Both the position numbers and the translations under genes were made by a program. A DNA stretch of 64,000 nucleotides from Streptomyces sp. SN-593. GTDB taxonomy: Bacteria > Actinomycetota > Actinomycetes > Streptomycetales > Streptomycetaceae. This document shows, in pieces, positions 52,906-59,958 of the stretch (position 1 is its first letter; each line of letters opens with the position of its first letter). The DNA lies in assembly GCF_016756395.1 (NCBI RefSeq), contig NZ_AP018365.1, forward strand, positions 1,867,501 to 1,931,500, in the 5' to 3' direction. The notes under the pieces were generated by a model, which was given only the letters and a program-made list of their open reading frames with translations, was not told the DNA's origin and searched no databases.

Positions 52906-53685
52906 ATGCCGCTCATGCCCGGAGCCGAACCGTATCGCCACGAAGGCGGCGAGACCGGCGTCCTGATCTGCCACGGTTTCACCGGAAGCCCCCAGTCGAT
53001 GCGGCCGTGGGCCGAGTACCTGGCGGACCGCGGGCTGACCGTCTCGGTGCCACTGCTGCCCGGACACGGCACCCGCTGGCAGGACATGCAGGCCACCGGC
53101 TGGCCGGACTGGTACGCCGAGGTGGACCGCGAGCTGCGGTCGCTGCTCGCCTCCTGTTCCCGGGTGTTCGTGTGCGGCCTGTCCATGGGCAGCACCCTGG
53201 CGCTGCGGCTCGCCGAGAAGCACGGTTCCGCGCTCAGCGGGATCGTGCTGGTCAACCCGTCGGTGAAGGCCGACGGGCTGCCGATCAAGGCGACACCGCT
53301 GCTGCGCCACGTCCTGCCGTCGGTACCGGGCATCGCCAGCGACATCGCCCGCGAGGGCTCCGAGGAACTCGGCTACGCCCGGGTCCCGACGCGCGCCCTG
53401 CACTCGCTGACCAGGTTCTGGCCGGTGGTGCGGGCGGCGCTGCCCCAGGTCACCCAGCCGGTGCTGCTGCTGCACAGCCGGCAGGACCACGTGGTGCACC
53501 CGTCCAACTCGGCGCTGGTGCTGGCGAGGATCTCCTCGACCGACGTCACCGAGCACGTCCTGGAGCGCAGTTACCACGTCGCCACGCTCGACCACGACGC
53601 CGAGCGGATCTTCGACGCGTCGTACGCGTTCATCCGGCGGCTGTCCGCGGCCACGGCGGCCGAGGAGGTCACCGCAGGTGGCTGA
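52906..53685 (+). CDS. Alpha/beta hydrolase (carboxylesterase/monoacylglycerol lipase type)
   Basis: A 259-residue serine hydrolase. The oxyanion-hole segment is CHGFTGSPQSM, the nucleophile Ser lies in CGLSMGSTLAL, the acid in LLHSRQDHVVHP and the His in RSYHVATLDHD, matching Est30-like carboxylesterases. The ATG at 52906 (MPLMPGAEPYRHEG) follows AGGAGA at 8 nt. It overlaps the next gene by 8 nt. Divergence from the acyltransferase suggests, but does not show, a role in lipid turnover. Confidence 0.88.
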   Translation: MPLMPGAEPYRHEGGETGVLICHGFTGSPQSMRPWAEYLADRGLTVSVPLLPGHGTRWQDMQATGWPDWYAEVDRELRSLLASCSRVFVCGLSMGSTLALRLAEKHGSALSGIVLVNPSVKADGLPIKATPLLRHVLPSVPGIASDIAREGSEELGYARVPTRALHSLTRFWPVVRAALPQVTQPVLLLHSRQDHVVHPSNSALVLARISSTDVTEHVLERSYHVATLDHDAERIFDASYAFIRRLSAATAAEEVTAGG

Positions 53686-54190
53686 CGCCGATCGCGAGGA
53701 CGAGGGCGCGGCACCGCTCGACGAGGAGGCCGTCTGGGCGGCCCTGATCGCCGGATACGACGAGGAGCCCGAACCCGGCGCCCGGTCCTGGCCCGAGGCC
53801 GAGAACGTGCCGCAGGAGCCGCCGAAGGCGCCGCCGGCCGAGGACCCCGCGGCCGTCACCCCGCCGCAGACCCGCAGCATCGTCATCCACCCGGTGATCT
53901 CCGGCCCGCGGGACTACGGCGTGGACGACGAGGACGACGAGGACGCGCACTACGTCCCGCCGGAGCCGCCGCCGCTGCCCGAGGCCGACGTCACCACCAA
54001 GTTCGCCTGGATCGCGGTGGTCGGCGGGCCGCTGCTGCTGTTCGCTTTCGTCCTGCTCCAGCTCGACCTGGCGTGGTGGGTGGTCCTGGTCGGGGCCGGC
54101 GGGTTCGTCGGCGGGTTCGCCACGCTCGTGGCACGCATGCGCACCGGCGACGAGGACGACGACCGCCCGGACGGCGGCGCGGTCGTCTGA
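53678..54190 (+). CDS. Acidic membrane protein of unknown function
   Basis: A 170-residue protein with a ~105-residue acidic, Pro/Glu/Asp-rich cytoplasmic region. Two membrane spans follow (about 107-125 and 130-148, KFAWIAVVGGPLLLFAFVLL and WWVVLVGAGGFVGGFATLV), then a short acidic tail (RTGDEDDDRPDGG). The start is GTG 53678 within the end of the hydrolase gene, so they are co-transcribed. I recognise it only as a conserved Streptomyces hypothetical. Confidence 0.75.
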   Translation: MADADREDEGAAPLDEEAVWAALIAGYDEEPEPGARSWPEAENVPQEPPKAPPAEDPAAVTPPQTRSIVIHPVISGPRDYGVDDEDDEDAHYVPPEPPPLPEADVTTKFAWIAVVGGPLLLFAFVLLQLDLAWWVVLVGAGGFVGGFATLVARMRTGDEDDDRPDGGAVV

Positions 54191-54215
54191 CCGCCCGCCG
54201 GCGCGGGCCGGCGGG

Positions 54216-54959
54216 TCAGGCCGGGACGCGCAGGGCCGCGAGCACCGGCAGGTGGTCGGTGGCCGAGGCGAGGTCGGTGCGCAGGACGCCCGGGAGGTCC
54301 AGCGGGACGCCGGCCCCGAGCACCTGGACCCCGGGCGAGGCGAAGACCGCGTCGATCCGCTTCCGCGGGCCGCTCGCCGGGGAGGTGGACTCGCCGCCCC
54401 ACGGCTCGGTGGCCCAGGCGTCCTGGAGCGCGCCGGCGACCCGGTCGAAGGCGCGGCCGCCCGGCGCGTCGTTGAGGTCCCCGCCGGCCACCCGGTGCTC
54501 CTCGCCGAGGGCGTCGAGGTGGCGCAGCAGCAGGTCGGCCTGCGCGACGCGCTCGTCGGCGCGCAGACTGAGGTGGGCGCTGAGCACGGACAGCCGGGTG
54601 CCGCCGAAGCCCAGGACGGCGGTGGCGAAGCCGCGCTGGTGCAGCCCGGGGGTACGCGGCAGCAGGATGTCCTGGGTGCGGATCACCCGCGCCCGCAGGG
54701 ACGCGAGGATCATCGGTCCGGCGGCCGGGGCGCCGCCGGTGACGTAGACGAGCCCGGTCGACTCGGCGAGGCGGGCCGCGGCCTTGCGCCACCGGAAGAA
54801 CCGCGGGGCCTCCTGGACGAGGACCACGTCGGGGGCGCAGGCGCGGATCACCCGGGCCAGCGCCTCCGTGTCGTCGCGCAGCGAGCGGACGTTGTAGCTC
54901 AGCACGCGGATGACCGCCGAGCCCCCTGACTCCGTCGCGGAACTCGGCAGATCTTCCAC
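54216..54959 (-). CDS. Endonuclease/exonuclease/phosphatase (EEP) family protein
   Basis: A 247-residue Mg-dependent EEP-fold protein. The catalytic motifs appear in order: LSYNVRSLRDD (Asn), LVQEAPRFF (Glu), LSAHLSLRADER (His), GGDLNDAPGG (Asp/Asn) and SATDHLPVLA (Asp-His). The exact substrate (DNA, inositide or other phosphodiester) cannot be read. The start is GTG 54959. Three exact 12-bp repeats lie just upstream (54973-55008). It converges on the acidic membrane protein gene. Confidence 0.87.
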   Translation of the reverse strand: MEDLPSSATESGGSAVIRVLSYNVRSLRDDTEALARVIRACAPDVVLVQEAPRFFRWRKAAARLAESTGLVYVTGGAPAAGPMILASLRARVIRTQDILLPRTPGLHQRGFATAVLGFGGTRLSVLSAHLSLRADERVAQADLLLRHLDALGEEHRVAGGDLNDAPGGRAFDRVAGALQDAWATEPWGGESTSPASGPRKRIDAVFASPGVQVLGAGVPLDLPGVLRTDLASATDHLPVLAALRVPA

Positions 54960-54972
54960 TCGCGCTGCGCCC

Positions 54973-55008
54973 TCGTCGTGTTCGTCGTCGTGTTCGTCGT
55001 CGTGTTCG
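54973..55008. repeat. 12-bp perfect tandem repeat, three copies
   Basis: TCGTCGTGTTCG is repeated three times without change between the glkA stop and the EEP start, in the likely leader of the EEP gene. Confidence 0.9.
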
Positions 55009-55122
55009 GACGGTGCCCGGGCCGGCCGGTCGGACGGACCCGGTCCGCCGGGACGGCCGGCCGCGGTGCGGGGTCGGGGCGGGGCCGGCCGGTCCGCGCG
55101 GAGCCGGGCCGGACCCCCGCGG

Positions 55123-56064
55123 TCAGCCCTGGCGGGCCAGGTCCGCCGCTCCGACCAGCCCGGCCTTGCCGCCGAGTTGGGCGGCGAGGACCTGGGCGTG
55201 CGGGCGCCACTCGCCCCCGATCAGCCACCGCCGGAAGGACTTGCGGATCGGGTCGAGGACGAGTTCGCCCTCGTCCGAGACGCCGCCGCCGACGATGAAC
55301 GCGGACGGGTCGAAGAGCGAGGCCAGGTCGGCAAGGCCGGCGCCGGCCCAACGGGCCAGCTCCCGGAAGGAGTCGATCGCCACCGGGTCGCCCTGCCGGG
55401 CGGCGGCGCTGATGTGCCGGCCCTCGATGCTGTCCGGGGTGCCGTCGCCCAGCGCGAGGAGCACCTGCGCGTTCTCCGGGGTGGCGTTGGCACGCTGCTT
55501 CGCGTAGCGGACCAGGGCGCGGCCGGAGGCGTACTGCTCCCAGCAGCCCTGGCTGCCGCAGCCGCAGAGCAGCCCGTCCGGCACCACCCGGACGTGGCCG
55601 AACTCCGCGGCGACGCCGAACCGGCCGCGGCGCAGCTTGTTGCCGATGATGATGCCGCCGCCGAGGCCGGTGCCGAGCGTGATGCAGATCACATCGGAGT
55701 GGCCCTGTCCGGCGCCGAAGCGGTACTCGCCCCACGCCGCCGCGTTGGCGTCGTTCTCCACCACGACGGGCAGGCCGACGCGCTGCTCGACCTTGTCCTT
55801 GAGCGCTTCGTGCCGCCAGTTGATGTTCGGCGCGAAGAGCACGGTGGCGCGCTTGTCGTCGACGTAGCCGGCGGCGCCGATGCCGACGGCCTCGATCTGG
55901 TGACCGGTGCTGACCTGGCGTACCGCCGCCACGATCGCGTCGACGACGCCTTCGGGAGACGGCGGAGTCGGCACCTTGACGGTCTCGAGAATCGAGCCTT
56001 CCTCGTCGACCACTCCGGCCGCGATCTTGGTGCCGCCGATGTCGACGCCGATGGTGAGTCCCAT
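55123..56064 (-). CDS. glkA: Glucokinase, ROK family
   Basis: ATP-dependent glucose kinase, in Streptomyces also needed for carbon catabolite repression. The 313-residue protein shows GVDIGGTKIAAGVV (phosphate-1), ENDANAAAWGEY with the catalytic Asp, ITLGTGLGGGIIIGNKL, and the ROK zinc motif H-x-CGCGSQGCWEQYASG. The ATG at 56064 follows GAGGGA. It is the S. coelicolor SCO2126 counterpart by position. A 54-nt gap separates it from the DUF5304-like gene upstream, so both may share a transcript. Confidence 0.95.
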   Translation of the reverse strand: MGLTIGVDIGGTKIAAGVVDEEGSILETVKVPTPPSPEGVVDAIVAAVRQVSTGHQIEAVGIGAAGYVDDKRATVLFAPNINWRHEALKDKVEQRVGLPVVVENDANAAAWGEYRFGAGQGHSDVICITLGTGLGGGIIIGNKLRRGRFGVAAEFGHVRVVPDGLLCGCGSQGCWEQYASGRALVRYAKQRANATPENAQVLLALGDGTPDSIEGRHISAAARQGDPVAIDSFRELARWAGAGLADLASLFDPSAFIVGGGVSDEGELVLDPIRKSFRRWLIGGEWRPHAQVLAAQLGGKAGLVGAADLARQG

Positions 56065-56118
56065 GTGTCCCTCAGTTTTCGGTCGATCCCCGCTAAGAGA
56101 ACCGTACCGGAGAGGGGG

Positions 56119-56505
56119 TCAATCGAGGTCGATGTGTTCAGCCGTTGAACGCGAGGAGGGTTCACCTGAGGTCCAGCGGGCCTCCGCGCCGGCCACGGCG
56201 GAGCGGTAGGCCGCCAGGAGTTCGGCTCCGGCGGTGCTCAGGTGATCGAACAGGTCCGGGTTGCGTTCCTTGATGGGTTCGACAACGGAACGCACTTGGG
56301 ACAGGACGCCCTGCGCGGCGATCTGCACCGCGGGGCTGCGGAGGGTGGCCAGCCGCTCCGTGACGACCTCCCCCACGGCCTCGGCCAGCCGCCTCAGTTC
56401 GTCGGCCGCGGAGCCCGGCGCCTCGCCCGCCCGGGCTTTGCGCCGTGCCTGTTCCGCCGCGATGTCTTCCGCGCTCGCCTTCGCCCACGCATCCGCTTCG
56501 CTCAT
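56119..56505 (-). CDS. DUF5304-like small protein
   Basis: A 128-residue, mostly helical, highly charged protein (MSEADAWAKASAEDIAAEQARRK, then ADELRRLAEAVGEVVTERLATL and QGVLSQVRSVVEPIKERNPDLFDHL). It fits a conserved Streptomyces family of unknown function found upstream of glkA. The ATG at 56505 is 6 nt after TACCGT and has no ribosome site, so it is probably leaderless. No membrane span or catalytic motif is visible. Confidence 0.75.
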   Translation of the reverse strand: MSEADAWAKASAEDIAAEQARRKARAGEAPGSAADELRRLAEAVGEVVTERLATLRSPAVQIAAQGVLSQVRSVVEPIKERNPDLFDHLSTAGAELLAAYRSAVAGAEARWTSGEPSSRSTAEHIDLD

Positions 56506-56511
56506 GCTTCG

Positions 56512-56517
56512 ACGGTA
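56512..56517 (-). promoter_or_regulatory. -10 box for leaderless DUF5304-like mRNA
   Basis: TACCGT on the minus strand followed by 6 nt and ATG 56505. The composite repeat element begins about 27 nt further upstream, so it abuts this promoter. Confidence 0.5.
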
Positions 56518-56543
56518 CCTGAGGGCCCGGGTTTTCCGGGGGT

Positions 56544-57224
56544 GCGGAACCCCCCGGGGTTCCCCGTCCTGTCGGCCCCGGGACCACCCGCCGGTGGGGG
56601 GCTCGTCGCGCAGTTCCCCGCGCCCCTGGATTGCCTCGGCTCCTCCGCGGTGCGGGCCCGCCCGCCCTGCCCCACCCGTCCGCCCCCGGACCACCCGCCG
56701 GTGGGGGCTTGTCGCGCAGTTCCCCGCGCCCCTGGGCTGCTTCTGGTCTTCCGCAAAACGGGGCTGGGGCGTGCGGTCGGCCGCGGCGGGCAAGTGCCAC
56801 CAGGGGCGCGAGGAACGGCGCGACAAGCCCACACCCGGGGAAGATCCGGGAGCCGTGCCGCAGGGGCACCCTGGGCGGTCACCCGGCGCGGCAACGCGAC
56901 GGAGCAGGACAAGCGCCCCCGGGCGCACCGCCAGGAGCAAGCTTCCTCCGAAGGAGGAGCCGAGCACTCCCAGGGGCGCGAGGAACGGCGCGACAAGCCC
57001 ACGCCCGGGGAAGATCCGGGAGCCGTGCCGCAGGGGCACCCTGGGCGGTCACCCGGCGCGGCAACGCGACGGAGCAGGACGAACGCCCCCGGGCGCACCG
57101 GCAAGAGCAAGCTTCCTCCGAAGGAGGAGCCGAAGCAGTCCAGGGGCGCGGGGAACGGCGCGACAAGCCACACTCCGGCGGGTGGTCCCGGGGCCGACGG
57201 GACGGGGAACCCCGGGGGGTCCGC
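56544..57224. mobile_element. Composite repeat element: ~100-bp terminal inverted repeats enclosing a 170-bp tandem duplication
   Basis: Fills the 737-nt gap between two minus-strand genes. The left arm (56544-56648) and right arm (57123-57224) are near-perfect inverted copies: both read GCGGA-CCCCCCGGGGTT from the outside and share GTCGGCCCCGGGACCACC. Inside, two direct copies of a 170-bp unit (56801-56970, 56971-57140) and the right arm (from 57141) all begin CAGGGGCGCG. A GTCGCGCAGTTCCCC module occurs twice in one orientation (near 56605 and 56711) and three times inverted. No transposase frame or convincing gene is inside. It resembles a MITE- or REP-derived array; mobility is inference. 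Confidence 0.65.
56801..57140. repeat. 170-bp tandem direct repeat (two full copies)
   Basis: Units 56801-56970 and 56971-57140 have exactly the same period and differ at only a handful of positions. Each ends with a small hairpin, TCCTCC-GAA-GGAGGA. A third partial copy starts at 57141. The period is not a multiple of three and no frame is shared, so the unit is not coding. Confidence 0.9.
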
Positions 57225-57242
57225 TCGGCCACTCCGCAGGAG

Positions 57243-58433
57243 TCAGCTCGGCCAGACCGTCGGGTCCGGGACGAATCGCACGCGCAGGGCGCCGTCGCGG
57301 AGGGCGGCACCCTGGACGGTGCAGCGCCGCAGGGCGGACGGCAGCGGGAGGATCCTGCGGAACCCCCCTGCGTCGACGACGAGTTCGTCCCCCCGCCGCA
57401 CCAGGTCGAGCCCTTCCCGGTCGGCCCCGGGCAGCGGAAGCACCCAGAGGAAGTGCCCCTCGGTGTCGAGCAGGTCCTCCACCCCCCACGGCTCGGCCCG
57501 GCGCGGCGCCCCGCCGGACAGGGGCACGGCGCCCAGCTCCGCGAGGTCGGCCGGCGTGCTCGGCACCCTCCCGAGGTGCGCGGCCTCGACCAGGGGCACC
57601 CCGTCGGCGGCGCAGTCCTCCGCGACACCCGCGAGTTCGGCCCGCTGCTGCCCGGACAGCCCCGCCAGGAACGCGTCGGCCGAGCCGGTCGGCAGCAGCC
57701 GGTTGGCGACGACGGCCGCGAGCCGGTGCCCGAACAGCGCCAGCCCGGTCCGCGCGGCACGCAGCGCCTCCCGGCCCCGGGCACCGGGTTCGACGACGAC
57801 GGCCACGGCCGTGGCCGGGTCCTCGATCACCGCCTGCACGGCGGCGAGTTCGCGGTCCGCGCGGGCCGCGGCGGCGTACGCCCACTCCGCGGGCATCGGC
57901 ACGCCCGCGAGTTGCGCGAGGACCGGGCGCAGCGCCCGGGCGGCCTGCCGGTCGGCGGGCAGCAACCGCCAGATGTAGCGGCGCAACTGCTCCGGCAGCG
58001 CGAGCATCCGCAGCGCGTCCCGCACCGCGGGCAGGTCCACGACCACCAGGTCCCACGGCGACGGTTCGGCGTCCGCCGCCGGGTCGTCCTGGTCCGGCAG
58101 CACCCGGGCGTGCCGCAGCGCCCGCAGCAGCGCGAGCGGGTCGGCGCCGGGGAGTTCGGTCAGCTCCTCCGGGTCCAGCGGGGCCGCGCCGAGCAGCGTC
58201 AGCAACGCGCCGATCCGGCTCTGCGCGTCGAGCGCGCCCTCGCGGAAGGCCGCGGCCGGGTCGACCCGGCCGACGGTCAGGCCCGGCACCGCGGCCACGG
58301 CGGTGAGCCGGTCGGCGGTGAGCAGCAGGGTACGGCGGCCGTCACCGGCCGCCGCGGTGGCGACGGCCGCCGCGACGGTGGTGCGGCCGGCGCCGGCGGC
58401 GCCGGTGACCAGCAGCGTGCGGACCTCGGCCAC
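57243..58433 (-). CDS. ArsA-like (SIMIBI) ATPase with Arg in place of Walker A lysine
   Basis: A 396-residue protein of the ArsA/GET3/MinD-like class. The N-terminal loop reads LLVTGAAGAGRTTVAAAV, so the usual GKT/S lysine is Arg. LLLTADRL, DLVVVDLPAVRDALRML (Walker B region) and a C-terminal ArsA_HSP20-like segment (EGHFLWVLPLPGADREGLDLVRRGDELVVDAGGFRRILPLP) follow. I recall the same Arg in Streptomyces homologues. No CxC or DTAP metal/GET motif is evident. GTG 58433 starts 2 nt after the SRPBCC gene stop, so they are an operon. Confidence 0.8.
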   Translation of the reverse strand: MAEVRTLLVTGAAGAGRTTVAAAVATAAAGDGRRTLLLTADRLTAVAAVPGLTVGRVDPAAAFREGALDAQSRIGALLTLLGAAPLDPEELTELPGADPLALLRALRHARVLPDQDDPAADAEPSPWDLVVVDLPAVRDALRMLALPEQLRRYIWRLLPADRQAARALRPVLAQLAGVPMPAEWAYAAAARADRELAAVQAVIEDPATAVAVVVEPGARGREALRAARTGLALFGHRLAAVVANRLLPTGSADAFLAGLSGQQRAELAGVAEDCAADGVPLVEAAHLGRVPSTPADLAELGAVPLSGGAPRRAEPWGVEDLLDTEGHFLWVLPLPGADREGLDLVRRGDELVVDAGGFRRILPLPSALRRCTVQGAALRDGALRVRFVPDPTVWPS

Positions 58434-58435
58434 GC

Positions 58436-58954
58436 TCAGACCGACGTGCCGGGCTCGGCGTCCGCGGCGGCGCCCTCCGCGCCGTCGGCCGCTCCCGGCG
58501 CGGGCCGGTCGGCGTCGCCGGACTCCACCCGCTGCTTCAGCCCGGCCAGCGCCCGGTCGATGATGACCTTCTCGGCCTTCCGCTTGATCATCCCGAGCAT
58601 CGGGATCTTCACGTCGACCGTGAGCTGGTAGGTGACCTCCGTCCGGCTCCCGCCGTCCAGCGGCCGCAGCGCGTAGGAGCCGTCGAGGGTGCGCAGCATC
58701 TGGGACTTCACCAGCGACCACCGCACCTCGTCGGCGCCGACCCACTCGTACGCCAGCGTGTGGTCGTCCTTGATCGCGCCCGCGTCCAGCACCAGCCGGA
58801 CCTGGGCGGCGCGCCCGGCGTCGTCGGTGGCCAGCACCTCCGCCTGCTTGACCTCGCCGGTCCACTCCGGATAGCGGTCGAAGTCGGCGATGACCCCCAT
58901 GACCGCGGCCGGCGCCGCCTCGATGGTGATGCTCGACCTCGTGTGTTCCGCCAT
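58436..58954 (-). CDS. SRPBCC (polyketide cyclase/START-like) family protein
   Basis: A 172-residue helix-grip protein. ITIEAAPAAVMGVIADFDRYPEWTGEVKQAEVL at the N-terminus and RTEVTYQLTVDVKIPMLGMIKRKAEKVIIDRALAGLKQRVE are typical of the actinobacterial SRPBCC group that binds hydrophobic ligands. A ~25-residue acidic Ala/Gly tail follows. It precedes and is nearly fused to the ArsA-like ATPase gene. Ligand and function are unknown; lipid transfer is a possibility. Confidence 0.87.
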   Translation of the reverse strand: MAEHTRSSITIEAAPAAVMGVIADFDRYPEWTGEVKQAEVLATDDAGRAAQVRLVLDAGAIKDDHTLAYEWVGADEVRWSLVKSQMLRTLDGSYALRPLDGGSRTEVTYQLTVDVKIPMLGMIKRKAEKVIIDRALAGLKQRVESGDADRPAPGAADGAEGAAADAEPGTSV

Positions 58955-59054
58955 CGCCGTGGCCCTCCGGACTACTGGTGCATCTGGTGAAAGCGCTGAT
59001 AGCGCTCGTGGTGCTCGATGGGGGGAAGGCTATCGCGCCGGCCCGCGCGCCCGG

Positions 59055-59816
59055 TCACCACTGGAGCGCCCACGGGGTGCGGGTGTGGTTGAAGTGGCCC
59101 ACGTTGACGCATTCGGTGCGGCCGACCCGGGTGCGGCGCACCAGCGGCTGGTGCACGTGCCCGAAGAGCGCGTACCTCGGCTGCACCGAGCGCACCGCGT
59201 CGAGCAGCGCCTGGCTGCCGCGCTCGAACCGCCGCGCCGACGTGTCGTAGCACAGCTCCGGGATCGCCGGCGGGATGTGCGAGCACAGCACGTCCACCCG
59301 GCCGAGCGCGGCGACCTTCGCGGCGTACGCCTCCTCCTCGACCTCGTACGGGGTGCGCATGGGGGTGCGCAGGCCGCCGCCGACGAAGCCGAAGACCAGT
59401 CCGCCGATCTCGGCCGTGCCGCCGTCCAGCACGGTGGTGCCGGGCCGGGCGTACTCCGGCCACAGGCCGGGCACGTCGACGTTGCCGTAGGTGGCGTAGG
59501 TCGGGGTGGGGAAGGCGGCGAAGAGTTCGGCGTACTGCTTGCGGACGGCCTGCTCGATGAGCGCCTGGCGGTCCAGGTCCGCCCACAGCTCGCGGTCGAG
59601 GGCGCGGGCCTCCTCGAAGCGGCGGGCGGTGCGCAGCGCCACCATCCGGTCCGCGTTGTCCCGGCCGAACAGGTCGGGGAAGATGCCGCGGGAGTGGTCG
59701 GCGTAGTCGAGGAAGAGGACCAGGTCGCCGAGGCACACCAGCGCGTCGGCGCCCTCCCCCGCGCGCGCCAGCGCGTCGGCCGCGCCGTGTACGTCACTGA
59801 CCACGTGAACCCGCAT
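59055..59816 (-). CDS. Calcineurin-like metallophosphoesterase
   Basis: A 253-residue dimetal phosphoesterase. The motif series is complete: VVSDVHG (Asp, His), CLGDLVLF (Asp), YGNVDVPG (Asn), CSHIPP (His) and FGHVHQPLVRR (His-x-His). The substrate is unknown. The ATG at 59816 lies 6 nt after TAGGGT with no ribosome site, a leaderless arrangement. It diverges from the acyl-CoA ligase gene. Confidence 0.92.
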   Translation of the reverse strand: MRVHVVSDVHGAADALARAGEGADALVCLGDLVLFLDYADHSRGIFPDLFGRDNADRMVALRTARRFEEARALDRELWADLDRQALIEQAVRKQYAELFAAFPTPTYATYGNVDVPGLWPEYARPGTTVLDGGTAEIGGLVFGFVGGGLRTPMRTPYEVEEEAYAAKVAALGRVDVLCSHIPPAIPELCYDTSARRFERGSQALLDAVRSVQPRYALFGHVHQPLVRRTRVGRTECVNVGHFNHTRTPWALQW

Positions 59817-59822
59817 GCCATC

Positions 59823-59828
59823 ACCCTA
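59823..59828 (-). promoter_or_regulatory. -10 box for leaderless metallophosphoesterase mRNA
   Basis: TAGGGT on the minus strand, then 6 nt and ATG 59816. The divergent fadD-type gene has a TAACGT candidate at 59897-59902 on the plus strand and a normal leader with a ribosome site. Confidence 0.55.
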
Positions 59829-59958
59829 TGCTCGGGTGTGTGACGCTGGGAACATCCGCCTCGCGTCCCCCTACCCCGACGCTTTACCGCTGGGTAACGT
59901 GTCGGCAGTCCCTACCATCCCTCCGGGTGCGACGCGGCACCGATGAGGAGCAGCAGCC

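Noticed and set aside
54899..55735. Minus-strand frame with Asn-Thr repeats opposite/overlapping glkA
   Set aside because: It is an out-of-frame reading of glkA plus the 12-bp repeat; no independent evidence of coding.
56801..57140. 170-bp repeat as a CRISPR-like or small coding repeat
   Set aside because: No short repeat/spacer pattern, only two full units, and the period is not a multiple of three; the SD-like AAGGAGGA in each unit has no start codon at a usable distance.
56502..57173. Minus-strand open frames through the composite element that look like an N-terminal extension of the DUF5304-like gene
   Set aside because: They are open only because of base composition and repeat; the family start and a -10 box fit the ATG at 56505.
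57784..58056. Upstream fusion of the SRPBCC gene to the ArsA-like ATPase in one long open frame
   Set aside because: The SRPBCC protein is in a different frame with its own stop at 58436; the extended ATPase frame above 58433 is a shadow of it.
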